A stretch of DNA of 44,788 nucleotides from Mesostigma viride (lineage: Eukaryota > Streptophyta > Mesostigmatophyceae > Mesostigmatales > Mesostigmataceae), in contig RPFO01000346.1 in NCBI GenBank assembly GCA_009746045.1, forward strand, positions 1 to 44,788, written 5' to 3'. The translations under genes and the position numbers were made by a program. Each line of letters opens with the position of its first letter. The first letter of the stretch is position 1. Shown one piece after another: positions 1 to 11,239 of this stretch. The notes beneath the pieces are model-generated. The model saw only the letters and a list, made by a program, of their open reading frames with translations. It did not search any database and was not told the origin of the DNA.

Positions 1-966
1 GTGCATGGTGCATGTATGTATGTGTGTGTGCAGCCGCCCCTTGCGTGCGCGGTGGATGTACGTGTGTGTGCAGCCACCCCTTTCGTGCGCGGTGTATGTA
101 CATGTGAGTGCCGTCGCCCAAGCGTGCATTTTGTGTGTAAGTGTGTGTGCAGCAGCCCTTGCGTGCGCGGTGTATGTGTGTGTGCAGCCGCCCGTGGTTG
201 CGCGGTGGATGTACATGTGAGTGGAGCCGGTCCTTGCGTGCGCGGTGTATGTACGTGTGTGTGCAGCCGCCCCTTGCGTGCGTGGTGTGTGTACATGTAA
301 GTGCAGCCGCCCCTTGCGTGCGCGGTGTATGTACGTGTGTGTGCAGCCGTCCCTTGCGTGCGCGGTGTGTGTACGTGTGTGTGCAGCCGCCCCTCGCGTG
401 CATGGTGAGTGTAAGTGTGTGTGCAGCAGCCCCTTGCGTGCGCAGTGTATGTACGTGTGTGTGCAGCCGCCCTTGCGTGCGCGGTGTGTGTACTGTGTGT
501 GCATGCCGGCCCTTGCGTGCATGGTGTGTGTACGTGTGTGTGCAGCCGCCCCGTGGTTGCGCGGTGTATGTACATGTGTGTGCAGTTGCCCCTTGCGTGC
601 GCGGTGTATGTACGTGTGTGTGCAGCCGCCCCTTGCGTGCGCGGTGGATGTACATGTGTTTGCACTCGCCCCTTGCGTGCGCGGTGGATGTACATGTGTG
701 TGCAGCCGAACCTTGCGTGCATGGTGTGTGTACCTGTGCGTGAAGTCGCTCCTTGCGTGCATGGTGTGTGTACGTGTGTGTGCAGCCGCCCCTTGCGTGC
801 ATGGTGTGTACGTGTGTGTGCAGTTGCCCCTTGCGTGCGCGGTGTATGTACGTGTGTGTGCAGCCGGCCCTTGCGTGCGCGGTGTGTGTACATGTGAGTG
901 CAGCCGGCCCTTGCGTGCGCGGTGGATGTACATGTGTGGGCAGTTGCCCCTTGCGTGCGCGGTGTA
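1..966. repeat. 40-bp GT/GC-rich minisatellite, left block
   Basis: About 24 imperfect tandem copies of a 40-bp unit that reads roughly CAGCCGCCCCTTGCGTGCGC followed by GGTGTATGTACGTGTGTGTG. Variants include GCATGG for GCGCGG, ACATG for ACGTG, GTGGTTGCG for CTTGCGTGC, and CAGTTGCC. The open frames across it (Cys/Val-rich) are by-products of the repeat, because several overlapping frames are open at once. Alternating purine-pyrimidine stretches (TGTGTG, GCGTGCGCG) could favour Z-DNA; that is inference. Confidence 0.95.
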
Positions 967-2425
967 TTTTGTGAGCTCACGCTCGTTCTATCTATGACCT
1001 GCGGAAGTCTCAAAGGGGGAGGGGAGGCCGCAGTAGACAGGTCTGACTAGGTAGCCAGTACTAGGGGGGGGGTACGGTGTTGTGGGGGGGGGGGTACCGG
1101 GGACGGTACTGTGGACCGGGTCCAATTTGTGTTGTGGACCGGGGGCAGTCCTGTGGACCGGGGACGGCGCGGCGCCACTGGCCTGTTGGTCAGTGGGCTG
1201 GCGTCCGTCACCCCACCTACGACTAGGTAGACGGTGGATACTTAGGGTTGTGGCGGGGCAACAACCACTCCTCTTTGCAGCTGTGTCGACGGCCCACTGA
1301 CGGCGTGTGTGCACTGCTATGGCGGTGCCGAATGTAAATCACAGCTACCGGCCTCCGAATTATTATTCGGGGGCCTGTTTTATTTAAGGTTATTACGGCT
1401 GCGCGACGGGGGTCGGCAGCACCCCAAGAACTTGCCGTTCGAAGTGCAGGCGGTAGCTGCCAGTGCCAGATTGTCTTATTTTTGCTGCGTTGTACTCGCC
1501 ACCCCGGGCTCGCGGGAGGGGTCTGGATAGACGCGGGAGTGACTCTTGATCGGACAACTAAAGCGGGGCAGTCGTGGTGCTAGGGTGGCAACAGCTACAG
1601 GCGGAGGGGGAATACGCCGCAGGCAAGTTCGTTGCGTATCGTATGTGCTGGGCCTGGCTAATGAATATCGTCAAGAATAGTGCATGAGCGCGCTATACGA
1701 GCATGGGAAGAAGGGGGAATCGAGCCCCCAGGCCAGCATAGGAGCGGGGTGGCTGCAGCCCCAGCGCCAGGGGGGCAGCACCCTAAACAGCCTAACATTT
1801 CCTCGTGCCAAGTGAGGCGACATCGGCCGGCGGCCAGCGCGGAATGGCGGGGTCGTTGCCGCGTAATTTAAGCGGGGACGAGTTGTTGGGACTGACGGTG
1901 CACAGCGGGGAAGGGGAAGGATGTTAGGGCGGGGCGATAGCGGATCCCAGACGCAGCTGCGTCATTGGGGTGCCGGGGTGCTATGCCTGTGAAGAAAGGT
2001 GTACAAAGAATTGCCGAGCCTGCAGGGGTGGCTGCCGAGGGCAGTGCCCACATGGGTGAGAACCCCCCGCAGTGGGGGGTCCCTACGGGGATACTTTTGG
2101 CTTCCCCCTTGTATTGCCGCCTGGTTAATGAAGCACTGGTAGCGGCAGGGGACAAGGGGGGCGACGAGAAGTCTGGGCCATACGACAGCTTGCGGCCAAG
2201 TGGCCAGGTAGTGGGTGCGGGATGTTACAAAGCCCAGGTCCTCTTGACTGGCCCAGGTCCTTATGACTGGTATGATGTTTCGGCCCTTGTTGTGTGGCCT
2301 AGTTAGCTTAGAAACTGCAGATTCTTAGGTTAGCTAATGGCTTGGACGTGTGCCTAACACGTATTTGTAATAAACATGTTTCTCTGGCAGCCCCTCACTC
2401 CAATGGAACTAAAGCAGCAATTGGA
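967..2425. mobile_element. Element A, long copy
   Basis: A 1459-bp unit inserted in the 40-bp minisatellite. It starts TTTTGTGAGCTCACGC and ends GCAGCAATTGGA. The first 316 bp (L arm, 967-1282) and last 207 bp (R arm, 2219-2425) recur in the short copy that follows immediately. The ~936-bp interior occurs only here and I see no convincing coding region in it. The R arm contains AATAAA. No terminal inverted repeats, no retrotransposon domains, and no clear target-site duplication are visible. Other possibility: a simple segmental duplication with deletion; elements B and C, built the same way, argue against a one-off event. Confidence 0.7.
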
Positions 2426-2974
2426 TTTTGTGAGCTCACGCTCGTTCTATCTATGACCTGCGGAAGTCTCAAAGGGGGAGGGGAGGCCGCAGTAGACAGG
2501 TCTGACTAGGTAGCCAGTACTAGGGGGGGGGGTACGGTGTTGTGGGGGGGGGGTACTGGGGACGGTACTGTGGACCGGGTCCAATTTGTGTTGTGGACCG
2601 GGGGCAGTCCTGTGGACCGGGGACGGCGCGGCGCCACTGGCCTGTTGGTCAGTGGGCTGGCGTCCGTCACCCCACCTACGACTAGGTAGACGGTGGATAC
2701 TTAGGGTTGTGGCGGGGCAACAACCACTCCTCTTTGCAGCTCCCACCCACCCACCCTTGCTGCCAGACGGATGTTACAAAGCCCAGGTCCTCTTGACTGG
2801 CCCAGGTCCTTATGACTGGTATGATGTTTCGGCCCTTGTTGTGTGGCCTAGTTAGCTTAGAAACTGCAGATTCTTAGGTTAGCTAATGGCTTGGACGTGT
2901 GCCTAACACGTATTTGTAATAAACATGTTTCTCTGGCAGCCCCTCACTCCAATGGAACTAAAGCAGCAATTGGA
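2426..2974. mobile_element. Element A, short derivative
   Basis: A 549-bp unit directly abutting the long copy. It consists of L arm (2426-2741), a 27-bp linker (2742-2768), then R arm (2769-2974). Arm sequences match the long copy almost exactly, differing mainly in G-run length near 2530-2555. The 936-bp interior of the long copy is absent and replaced by the linker, which opens with CCCACCCACCCACCCTT. Confidence 0.75.
2742..2758 (-). other. G-quadruplex motif in short element A
   Basis: The minus strand reads AAGGGTGGGTGGGTGGG: four GGG runs separated by single T, a textbook intramolecular G-quadruplex sequence. It sits exactly at the junction between L and R arms and is absent from the long copy. 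Confidence 0.75.
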
Positions 2975-3776
2975 TGTACATGTGTTTGCACTCGCCCCTT
3001 GCGTGCGCGGTGGATGTACATGTGTGTGCAGCCGAACCTTGCGTGCATGGTGTGTGTACCTGTGCGTGAAGTCGCTCCTTGCGTGCATGGTGTGTGTACG
3101 TGTGTGTGCAGCCGCCCCTTGCGTGCGCGGTGTAGGTACGTGTGTGTGCAGCCGCCCCTTGCGTGCGCGGTGTATGTACGTGTGTGTGCAGCCGGCCCTT
3201 GCGTGCATGGTGTGTGTACGTGTGTGTGCAGCCGGCCCTTGCGTGCGCGGTGGATGTACATGTGTGTGCAGTCGCCCCTTGCGTGCGCGGTGTAGGTACG
3301 TATGTGTGCAGCCGCCCCTTGCGTGCGCGGTGTATGTACGTGTGTGTGCAGCCGCCCCGTGGTTGCGCGGTGTATGTACATGTGTGTGCAGTTGCCCCTT
3401 GCGTGCGCGGTGTATGTACGTGTGTGTGCAGCCGGCCCTTGCGTGCGCGGTGGATGTACATGTGAGTGCAGCCGGCCCTTGCGTGCATGGTGTGTGTACG
3501 TGTGTGTGCAGCCGCCCCTTGCGTGCATGGTGTATGTACATGTGAGTGCAGCCGGCCCTTGCGTGCATGGTGTGTGTACGTGTGTGTGCAGCCGCCCCTT
3601 GCGTGCGCGGTGTATGTACGTGTGTGCGCACTCGCCCCTTGCGTGCGCGGTGTATGTACGTGTGTGTGCAGTTGCCCCTTGCGTGCGCGGTGGATGTACG
3701 TGTGTGTGCAGCCGCCCCTTGCGTGCGCGGTGTGTGTACGTGTATGTGCAGCCGCCCCTTGCGTGCATGTACATGT
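2975..3776. repeat. 40-bp minisatellite, right block
   Basis: About 20 copies of the same 40-bp unit as at 1-966. The first ~145 bp (2972-3117), including the unusual GTTTGCACTCG and GAAGTCGCTCC variants, match 649-793 in the left block. The array therefore carries a higher-order duplication that spans the insertion site of element A. Confidence 0.95.
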
Positions 3777-3889
3777 GTGAAGAAATAAGCAATAGTGAAT
3801 GAAATAGTAAAAAGAAAATCATTCCAGCATATGTATGTACAAGTTTTTAGTAGTACACTATGACTATCGTCAAATATAACAATTTTCTA
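3777..3889. other. AT-rich unique spacer
   Basis: Short AT-rich sequence between the minisatellite and the CA-rich block. No gene or motif seen. Confidence 0.5.
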
Positions 3890-4998
3890 TATTTTCATAC
3901 ACACACGAACAACACACCCAACACACACACACACTATGTTTGCACCCAAGACACACACCAACACCTAAAAACAAGACACCAACACACAAGACAGCCATGC
4001 AACACACACCCAACACACACACGCAACACACACATAACACACCTAAGTATAGTTGTTATAACACACAACACACAGGTACATCCCGCCCCCCCACACACAA
4101 CACCAACACATGACAATTAACAGGCCACAACACACACACTGACACACATGCCCCAACACACACACACACATGCCCCAACACACACACACATGCCCCAACA
4201 CTGCACACACAACAACACCCAAACACACACCACACACACAAAAGACACCCAACACACATACCGAAAACACGCACACACAACACCTACTAAAAACAAGACA
4301 CCAACACACAAGACACCCAACACACACCCAACACACACACACACACAATGTTTGCACCGGTCGGCCCACGACACCCACACCCAACACACACATAACACAC
4401 CTAAGTAACACACAACACACACGTACATCCCCCCCCCACACACACAACACCAACACATGACAATTAACATGCCACAACACACACACATGCCCCAACACAC
4501 ACACACACATGCCCCAACACTGCACACACAACAACACCCAAACACATACCACACACACACAAGACACCCAACACACATACCGAAAACACGCACACACAAC
4601 ACCTACCAAAAACACCAAACACACAAGACACCCAACACACACCCAACACACACACACACACAATGTTTGCACCCACGACACACACACCAACACCTAAAAA
4701 TAAGACACCAACACACAACACACGTACACGTACATCCCCCCCCCCACACAACACCAACAATAACATGCAAACAACACACACACAACACACCTAAGTCACA
4801 CACACAACACACACGTACTTTCCCCCCCCCCACACCCAACACCAACACACAAGACACTTTGCACACACCCTACACACACCCACACCCTTTATGAACACAT
4901 GTACACCCAACACACACACGCAACACACACCTAGGTCGATCACACACAACACACACAAAACACACCTAAGTCACACACAACACACACGTGCACCCCCC
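3890..4998. repeat. CA-rich low-complexity block with ~349-bp higher order
   Basis: Runs of ACACACAAC-type sequence with an approximate higher-order unit of ~349 bp. The landmark CACATGACAATTAACA recurs at about 4106 and 4455 (and again near 6066), each time preceded by a C-run and CACCTAAGT. Open frames on both strands (Thr/His-rich or Cys/Val-rich) are repeat artefacts. Confidence 0.9.
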
Positions 4999-5864
4999 AG
5001 TTAGGTTAAACAGTGCCGGAACCTTTTGCCCACTGAGGCAAATCGGGCCGGAACACTATTTTGCCCGGAATAACCACTTCCGAGCACCCAAGTTAATTCG
5101 GCCGAATTAACTTGGGTGCTCGGAAGTGGTTATTCCGGGCAAAATAGTGTTCCGGCCCGATTTGCCTCAGTGGGCAAAAGGTTCCGGCACTGTTTAACCT
5201 AACTAAAACCTGGCCTCGTGGAGGGTGGGTTGAATATGAGACATCCGCCTAGGCCACTGAGCACGCACCACTAAATGCGCCGGAGCTGTCCGGATCCGAA
5301 CCCCTGACCTCCAAGTTGCACAGGTTTTAGTTAGGTTAAACAGTGCCGGAACCTTTTGCCCACTGAGGCAAATCGGGCCGGAACACTATTTTGCCCGGAA
5401 TAACCACTTCCGAGCACCTAAGTTAATTCGGCCGAATTAACTTGGGTGCTCGGAAGTGGTTATTCCGGGCAAAATAGTGTTCCGGCCCGATTTGCCTCAG
5501 TGGGCAAAAGGTTCCGGCACTGTTTAACCTAACTAAAACCTGTGCAACTTGGAGGTCAGGGGTTCGGATCCGGACAGCTCCGGCGCATTTAGTGGTGCGT
5601 GCTCAGTGGCCTAGGCGGATGTCTCATATTCAACCCACCCTCCACGAGGCCAGGTTTTAGTTAGGTTAAACAGTGCCGGAACCTTTTGCCCACTGAGGCA
5701 AATCGGGCCGGAACACTATTTTGCCCGGAATAACCACTTCCGAGCACCCAAGTTAATTCGGCCGAATTAACTTGGGTGCTCGGAAGTGGTTATTCCGGGC
5801 AAAATAGTGTTCCGGCCCGATTTGCCTCAGTGGGCAAAAGGTTCCGGCACTGTTTAACCTAACT
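4999..5864. repeat. 866-bp palindrome of palindromes (foldback unit)
   Basis: The order is P-S-P-S'-P. P is a 206-bp palindrome found at 4999-5204, 5329-5534 and 5659-5864, with centre GAATTCGGCCGAATT-like (AATTCGGCCGAATT). S (5205-5328) and S' (5535-5658) are 124-bp spacers that are exact reverse complements of each other. The whole block is thus one inverted repeat centred at 5431/5432. I found one mismatch (CACCTAAG against CACCCAAG in the middle P). It starts AGTTAGGTTAAACAG and ends CTGTTTAACCTAACT, and both flanks are C-runs in the CA-rich block. It has no coding content. It could be a foldback-type element or an amplification product. Confidence 0.95.
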
Positions 5865-6566
5865 CCCCCCCACACAAACCCAATACCAACACACAAGACA
5901 CTTGGCCCCCCCCCACCCACCCACACACCCACACCCACACCCACACCACACATCCAACACACACAACACACACACTACACACTTAAGTCACACACAACAC
6001 ACACATAACACACCTAAGTCACACACAACACACACGTCCATCCCCCCCCCACACTCAACACCAATACATGACAATTAACATGCACACAACACACACACGC
6101 ACACGCCCCAACACACACACACACAACATACATACACAGAGCACACACACACGCCTCAACACACATACCGAACACACACACACAAGACACCCAACACACA
6201 TACCGAACACACACACACACACACACACACACTATGTTTGCACCCGACATACACACACCCAACACCTACTAAAAACAAGAAACCAACACACAAGACACCC
6301 TACACACACACAACACACACACACACAACACATATCCAACACAAACAACACACACACCTAAGTCACACACACAACACACCTACTAAGTCACACACACAAC
6401 ACACATGTACCTCCCCCCCCCCACACCCAACATCAACACACAAGACACTTTGCACACACCCTACACGCCCCCGCACCTTCATGAATGCACCCAACACACA
6501 CACACAACACACACGCCCCAACACACATACCCAACATTCACACAACACACCCAACATATAAGGGTA
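5865..6566. repeat. CA-rich block, right part
   Basis: Continuation of the CA-rich sequence interrupted by the palindrome, again with the ATGACAATTAACATG landmark (about 6067). No gene. Confidence 0.9.
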
Positions 6567-6572
6567 AATATG

Positions 6573-6602
6573 GTTTAGGAGTGTAGGGGTTTAGGGTTTA
6601 AG
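6573..6602 (+). repeat. Short telomere-like motif
   Basis: Contains GGGGTTTAGGGTTTAAGG, that is one plant-type TTTAGGG flanked by degenerate copies. Too short to be more than a chance or relic interstitial motif. Confidence 0.25.
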
Positions 6603-6750
6603 GCCTACCATACACCCGTATGTAAAAATGCAACAACACGCCAAGTCATCCGCCACCATGCAAAAATATATAAACACAACTGGTCATCCTCAACAAGAAT
6701 GCCCATTTTAGTACCCAATCCGCACTTGGCACTTGTCCAGTTTCGTAAGT

Positions 6751-6764
6751 CCAACGGCCGTTGG
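6751..6764. repeat. 14-bp palindrome, 3' of the DDE-like gene
   Basis: Perfect CCAACGGCCGTTGG just beyond the last candidate exon. It belongs to the dispersed palindrome family described in the findings. Confidence 0.9.
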
Positions 6765-6806
6765 CTTTGAGAAATTAAGATATGCGACATGCGCCATGCA
6801 GCCAAG

Positions 6807-9800
6807 CTAAAGTATAGGCTGATTGCCCTGTATGTAACATTAGTAAGGTGAACGACCGTCGACAAAAAAACACATGCGACATACAAACACCAATTTTACA
6901 CAGTAATGTTTGGAATGACGTACCGTAATTTCGGCGTCCACCTTCTTCGCAATTGTGAACCAGCCCTGTCGCGTGTTGTCCGGATGTCCTTCCCACTTGC
7001 CCTTCGTGACCTTTGCGACGCTCAGGTAGCACACGATTGCAGTTAAGGGTTCTCGGTCGTCTGGGTTCCAGAAGAAGCGTCGGGCGTCCGATCCGGAGGA
7101 GGAGCACCTCTCGAAGTATTTTACGTACATTACCCAGTTGCCTTTCTTAAAAACCTCGCCCCCCCCCTGTATGTTTGTTTAAACACTCATCCTTGTCGAG
7201 TTGGTGGGCGACTCGAACAACTTTCGCCAACCAGTACGGGTGGTCGGGCACATGGTCCTTGTGCCCCCTCTCAGATGCGACTGCGACGGCCTCCCCCTCC
7301 TGCAAACCACGCCCCAACTCGTTTCTTGCCGTTTGAACGTGGTTCAGGCGGGTTCCCGGATATCGCGTGGGGTTCCGCGACTTACTCGCCTGGAGTTTTA
7401 CAGTCCACGACGAGCTGCTCCAATCGTTTGGGCATGTCGTCCACTTGCCCTCTCGGCACTCCGCACAACTGAAGCATGAAAAACGCCTGAGCTTTACCAC
7501 CTCGACCCGCTCGCCCTTTTTGTCCAGTCGCCACTGGTGTGCCGTGGAGATATCTCGGATCGGGCCTCGCTCCTTACCGGACGTGAGAATCTGCAATTGT
7601 AAATCCATGAAACAACATCACAGCACATTTCCCAACTCCAACGGCCGTTGGCACTCAACAATTATAAGATTTCCCAACTCCAACGGCCGTTGGCCTTATG
7701 AAACTTCAAACTGCATCAAGGAAGCTGTCCTCTGTAAAGTGTAACCAGAGACAAATTATAGAACTGCACTTGACCACCAGAAAGCAACTGTCTTTACTTA
7801 CGTTATCGAGAAGAAATGCCCGTCGAACCACGTCCGATTGTGCCGATGGTCGACTCGAGTCTTTGCCGGTTCTCCAATCCCGGTTCAGGTAGGCCACCAG
7901 TGCCTCCACCGTATTCAGGTTCCGATTGTCCTCCTGCATCTGCGCTCTTTTGAGGATGCTTTTGACCGTCCCCCCCTCCCCGTCCGACTCCCCCTTCCCA
8001 TGTCCTGCACACGAGTAGTTCCACTCCAATGATTCCAAGTCGGGGTCGGCCTCGAGCAGGTCCGCAGCCATCGCCAACACATACCGGGATTGGAACTGCT
8101 CCTTACAGTTGTCGGACCAACTGATCCAGTTCCTCACCTCCACCCCCTCCTCCCTCAGCACGTTAAGGGTATTCTTCATCACGAACTCCAGGGTCTGGGC
8201 ATTCCTCGGTACGTCCTTCCCCATGTAATCGTGCTTCACCCTTTTGATTTCCAGCGATACGGGATCACGGTACATCACGATCACCGGCATCAGGACGTAA
8301 CTACTTGGGTACCAGTACTGCGCCTGCAACTGTTTCTGCAGGTGGTCCGAATAGTTCTCCGAGTAGTCCATCAGGACCACCACCGTTCCCAGCGGCATCA
8401 CGTCAATGCACTCCTTGTAAGCGTGGTGCTGCCAGGCCCATGTATGGACGTGAATGGCGAATTCCGGGAAGCGCGCCGTAATGAGTTCATGGAGCTCCGA
8501 GAGGGTTGACTTGATGAGTTTTTGCTGCAGGTTCATTTGCGGCGCCACATCCTCCTCCTGCAACACAACACACCCGCGCACCATGGATTGACCGAAGAAT
8601 GGAAGTCAGCAGCTGGGAATTTCCCAACGCCAACGGCCGTTGGAAGTATGAAAGTCTACATATATATATTCAACGATGCAAATATACATGCCCGCGCACC
8701 ATGGATTGACCGAAGAATGGAAGTCAGCAGCTGGGAATTTCCCAACGCCAACGGCCGTTGGAAGTATGAAAGTCTACATATATATATTTTAAAAATATAA
8801 TTACTTACATATACATAGTCTACATATATATATTCAACGATGCAAATATACATGCTTACCGTCCCACGGGGCGCTGTGCCCTCCTTTATGAAGTCGAACC
8901 ACGTGTACTTCTTTGTCCACCCCTTCATCTGGTCCGTCACGATGAACTCGGAAATCCCACACTCGTTGCACGTCCCTTCCAAGCAGTTCATTGGGACGTT
9001 AACGAACGGGCCGCCCGTCCTCCCCCCTCCTTGCCCCCCCTCCCCCCTCTCAGCCCTGTGGCAGGTGAAACGTCGAACGAAATCATGGGCATTGTCAGGC
9101 ACGGAAGGGATACCCTCCCTCTCCTCGATCTCCAGCGTGCTCTTCAACTCCTTGACGCCTTTGGCGAAGGCAGAGAGCAGAGACTCGAAGACGACGTGCT
9201 TTTCGCATGCGCACAAGTCCCGGTCCTTCCACACGCCCTTTACGCACTTGGGCATGAACTCCACGAACTTCGTGTACCCCACCTTGTACCTTGTCCCGTC
9301 CGCAGTCGTCACGATACCTCCCTTGTACGGCGACGCGTCAGAACAGAACCGCTTGTAAATCGTTTCAAGCGAGTCCAAATAGTACCTTCCGCCCTGGGAG
9401 GAAATGAGGATCCTGGCGTTTCCCTTCCTTTCGAACTCATTGACCACGTCCTTATGGTTGGGAGACGCCCTCGTGTTTAGGTCTGACAACCAGTAACTCC
9501 CGACGATGTCTTTGACCTCCTCCGGAAACTTGTCCGACCGTAAAGCACGAGGGGGCGCCTTCAGGGCGGGAAGGTCGCCCCCCATCCTCATTCCCCTTGC
9601 GGTCTGGATATCCTTGGGCGTGACGTGAAGCAGCCGCGCGAGAGTGCAATGCCCTTGATTGTTCATGCCGTCCTTTCCCAAGCACATTGACAGCACAGCG
9701 CACTTCGCGTTCCTGTGCTCATCCGACTTGCCCAATTCCTGGAAACCTTGCACGATATTAGCGACAACCTCCTGAGCGAAGGACTCCGACGCCTTTCTTT

Positions 9801-10026
9801 TCAGCGCAGGGCGGTACTGTTTCCCCATAACCTTCACAACCGCACCTGGCAGCCGCTCAAGCGCCCTCAAGCCTACTGCAGTTTTCGTGTTTTCAGTCTT
9901 GTGATTGTTGTCCTTCAGCAAGTATTCCATTGCGCTGGCCATGTCGAGGGCAAGTTGGTTGCCCTTGATCTCGACGTACTTGAGACTTAGGTCTTTGTTG
10001 TGCGCTTCACCTGCATCCGCGCGCAT
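6807..10026 (-). CDS. Spliced gene with DDE-transposase-like signature
   Basis: Exons read on the minus strand: 10026-8860 (389 codons), 8557-7802 (252 codons), 7590-6924, and a possible last exon 6827-6807 ending in TAG. Donors are ACG|GTAAGC, AAC|GTAAGT and ACG|GTACGT; acceptors are TTGCAG|GAG, TTGCAG|ATT and ATACAG|GGC. All introns are phase 0, and the reading frame agrees across them. Exon 1 ends with a Cys cluster CLEGTCNECG. Exon 2 carries VVVLMDYSENYSDH, then WISWSDNCKEQFQSR, then SCAGHGKGESDGEGG. I recognise this D..SEN / SD-C--Q-KS / GHGKG--D--GG pattern from an uncharacterised, widespread eukaryotic protein type thought to be transposase-derived; catalytic residues are inferred. Exon 3 needs one base fewer in the nine-C run 7159-7167 to stay open. 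The true 5' end may lie upstream, since no clear promoter or first exon is seen. It could be an active transposon gene, a domesticated gene, or a recent pseudogene. Confidence 0.65.
7638..7693. repeat. Two palindromes inside intron 2
   Basis: CCAACGGCCGTTGG at 7638-7651 and 7680-7693, each preceded by TTTCCCAACT, lie inside the intron between exons 2 and 3 of the minus-strand gene. Confidence 0.9.
8575..8856. repeat. 118-bp tandem duplication inside intron 1
   Basis: A 118-bp unit starting CGCGCACCATGGATTGACC recurs at 8693, and a partial third piece (CTACATATATATATTCAACG) ends near 8856. Each full copy carries one CCAACGGCCGTTGG (8630-8643, 8748-8761). It lies within the intron between exons 1 and 2. 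Confidence 0.9.
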
Positions 10027-10096
10027 ACAGAATCCAGACGAAGTTTTGACTTTTTATCAAATTATTGCTTTCCAACAATTACCCAATTTGTAGGTC

Positions 10097-10660
10097 CCAA
10101 CGGCCGTTGGACCCCTGAAAGTACGCCTGAAACACGCCAACACATGCATTTTCGACACCCAACGGCCGTTGGACCCCCGAAAGTGGGCCTGAAACACGCC
10201 AACACATGCATTTTCGACACCCAACGGCCGTTGGACCCCAGAAAGCGGGCCGAAAACACGCCAACACATGCATTTTCGACACCCAACGGCCGTTGGACCC
10301 CTGAAAGTGGGCCTGAAACACGCCAACACATGCATTTTCGACACCCAACGGCCGTTGGACCCCTGAAAGCGGGCCGAAAACACGCCAACACATGCATTTT
10401 CTACACCCAACGGCCGTTGGACCCCTGAAAGTGGGCCTGAAACACGCCCTTTACATGCATTTTCGACACCCAACGGCCGTTGGACCCCTGAAAGCGGGCC
10501 GAAAACACGCCAACACATGCATTTTCGACGTCCAACGGCCGTTGGGCCCCTGAAAGCGGGCCGGAAACACGCTAACGCATGCATTTTAGACACCCAACGG
10601 CCGTTGGACCCCTGAAAGCGGGCCGAAAACTCGCCAACACCTGCATTTTTTACACGCCAG
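10097..10660. repeat. 62-bp tandem array, one palindrome per unit
   Basis: Nine units of 61-63 bp. Each holds CCAACGGCCGTTGG, then a GACCCCTGAAAG-like tail, GGGCC, and ACATGCATTTTCGACAC. A degenerate tenth unit (TTAACGACCGTTGG) follows near 10700. The array lies directly 5' of the DDE-like gene on its strand, so it could be promoter, 5' UTR or intron DNA. Open minus-strand frames here are repeat artefacts. Confidence 0.95.
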
Positions 10661-11147
10661 GATGTGAATTTCCGAATCCCAACGCACTTTTTATAACCTT
10701 AACGACCGTTGGAACCCAGAAATTCGACTGAAATGTTTCCATAACACACGTAACAACAAATTTGGTGGTCAACAACCCCGTAAATCCGTAACCCTGCACG
10801 CACCTCTTGCCGCCATAGCTCTTGTTCGCAGCAGGTGGGCCCTGAAGACGCCTTTTGGTCTTGCACCTGTTGGTTACAATTGCATGGCATACCAGCAATA
10901 TATTGCACATAGCATTGTATTTCACACAATTATTATATTCATGCCACAAATAATAATAATAATTGTATTAAACATAGGGGGGCAGGTTGCATATTCGTTT
11001 CATTGCAGTCTAATATCAACATATTAAAAATTTCCATGCCCATAAACATTTTTGATATAGCTATTAGGTTGCTAATTATATTAAATCTTACCAGCCGTGT
11101 AGTGGTTTGCGGATTGCTTTATAGGCTTGCCACACCAACCCAAAAAA
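10661..11147. other. AT-rich unique DNA, nothing recognised
   Basis: Contains the degenerate palindrome near 10700 and then AT-rich sequence with short open frames. No coding signature or RNA gene that I can support. Confidence 0.4.
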
Positions 11148-11232
11148 AAATGTTACGACGGGAGTTGAACCCGGGCCTACTAGACGTGTTCACGAGGTAC
11201 TACGAGGATCAGCCAAGAATCTGTCCCGTACC
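11148..11232 (-). repeat. tRNA-like (SINE-like) fragment
   Basis: The minus strand contains GGTTCAACTCC, a good Pol III B box, in GGGTTCAACTCCC (a T-arm with about four base pairs). About 15 nt downstream is a T-run (T9) that would act as a Pol III terminator. About 43 nt upstream is a poor A-box-like TGGCTGATCCTC. No acceptor stem pairs, so it is not a functional tRNA. A tRNA-derived SINE relic is the best guess. Confidence 0.3.
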
Positions 11233-11239
11233 GGTGTGG

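Noticed and set aside
1-3776. Cys/Val-rich and His/Thr-rich proteins
   Set aside because: Open on both strands in several phases across the 40-bp minisatellite; not genes.
7201-9990. Plus-strand frames at 7201, 8090, 8840 and 9031
   Set aside because: Shadows of the minus-strand exons, which have better motifs and consistent splice phases.
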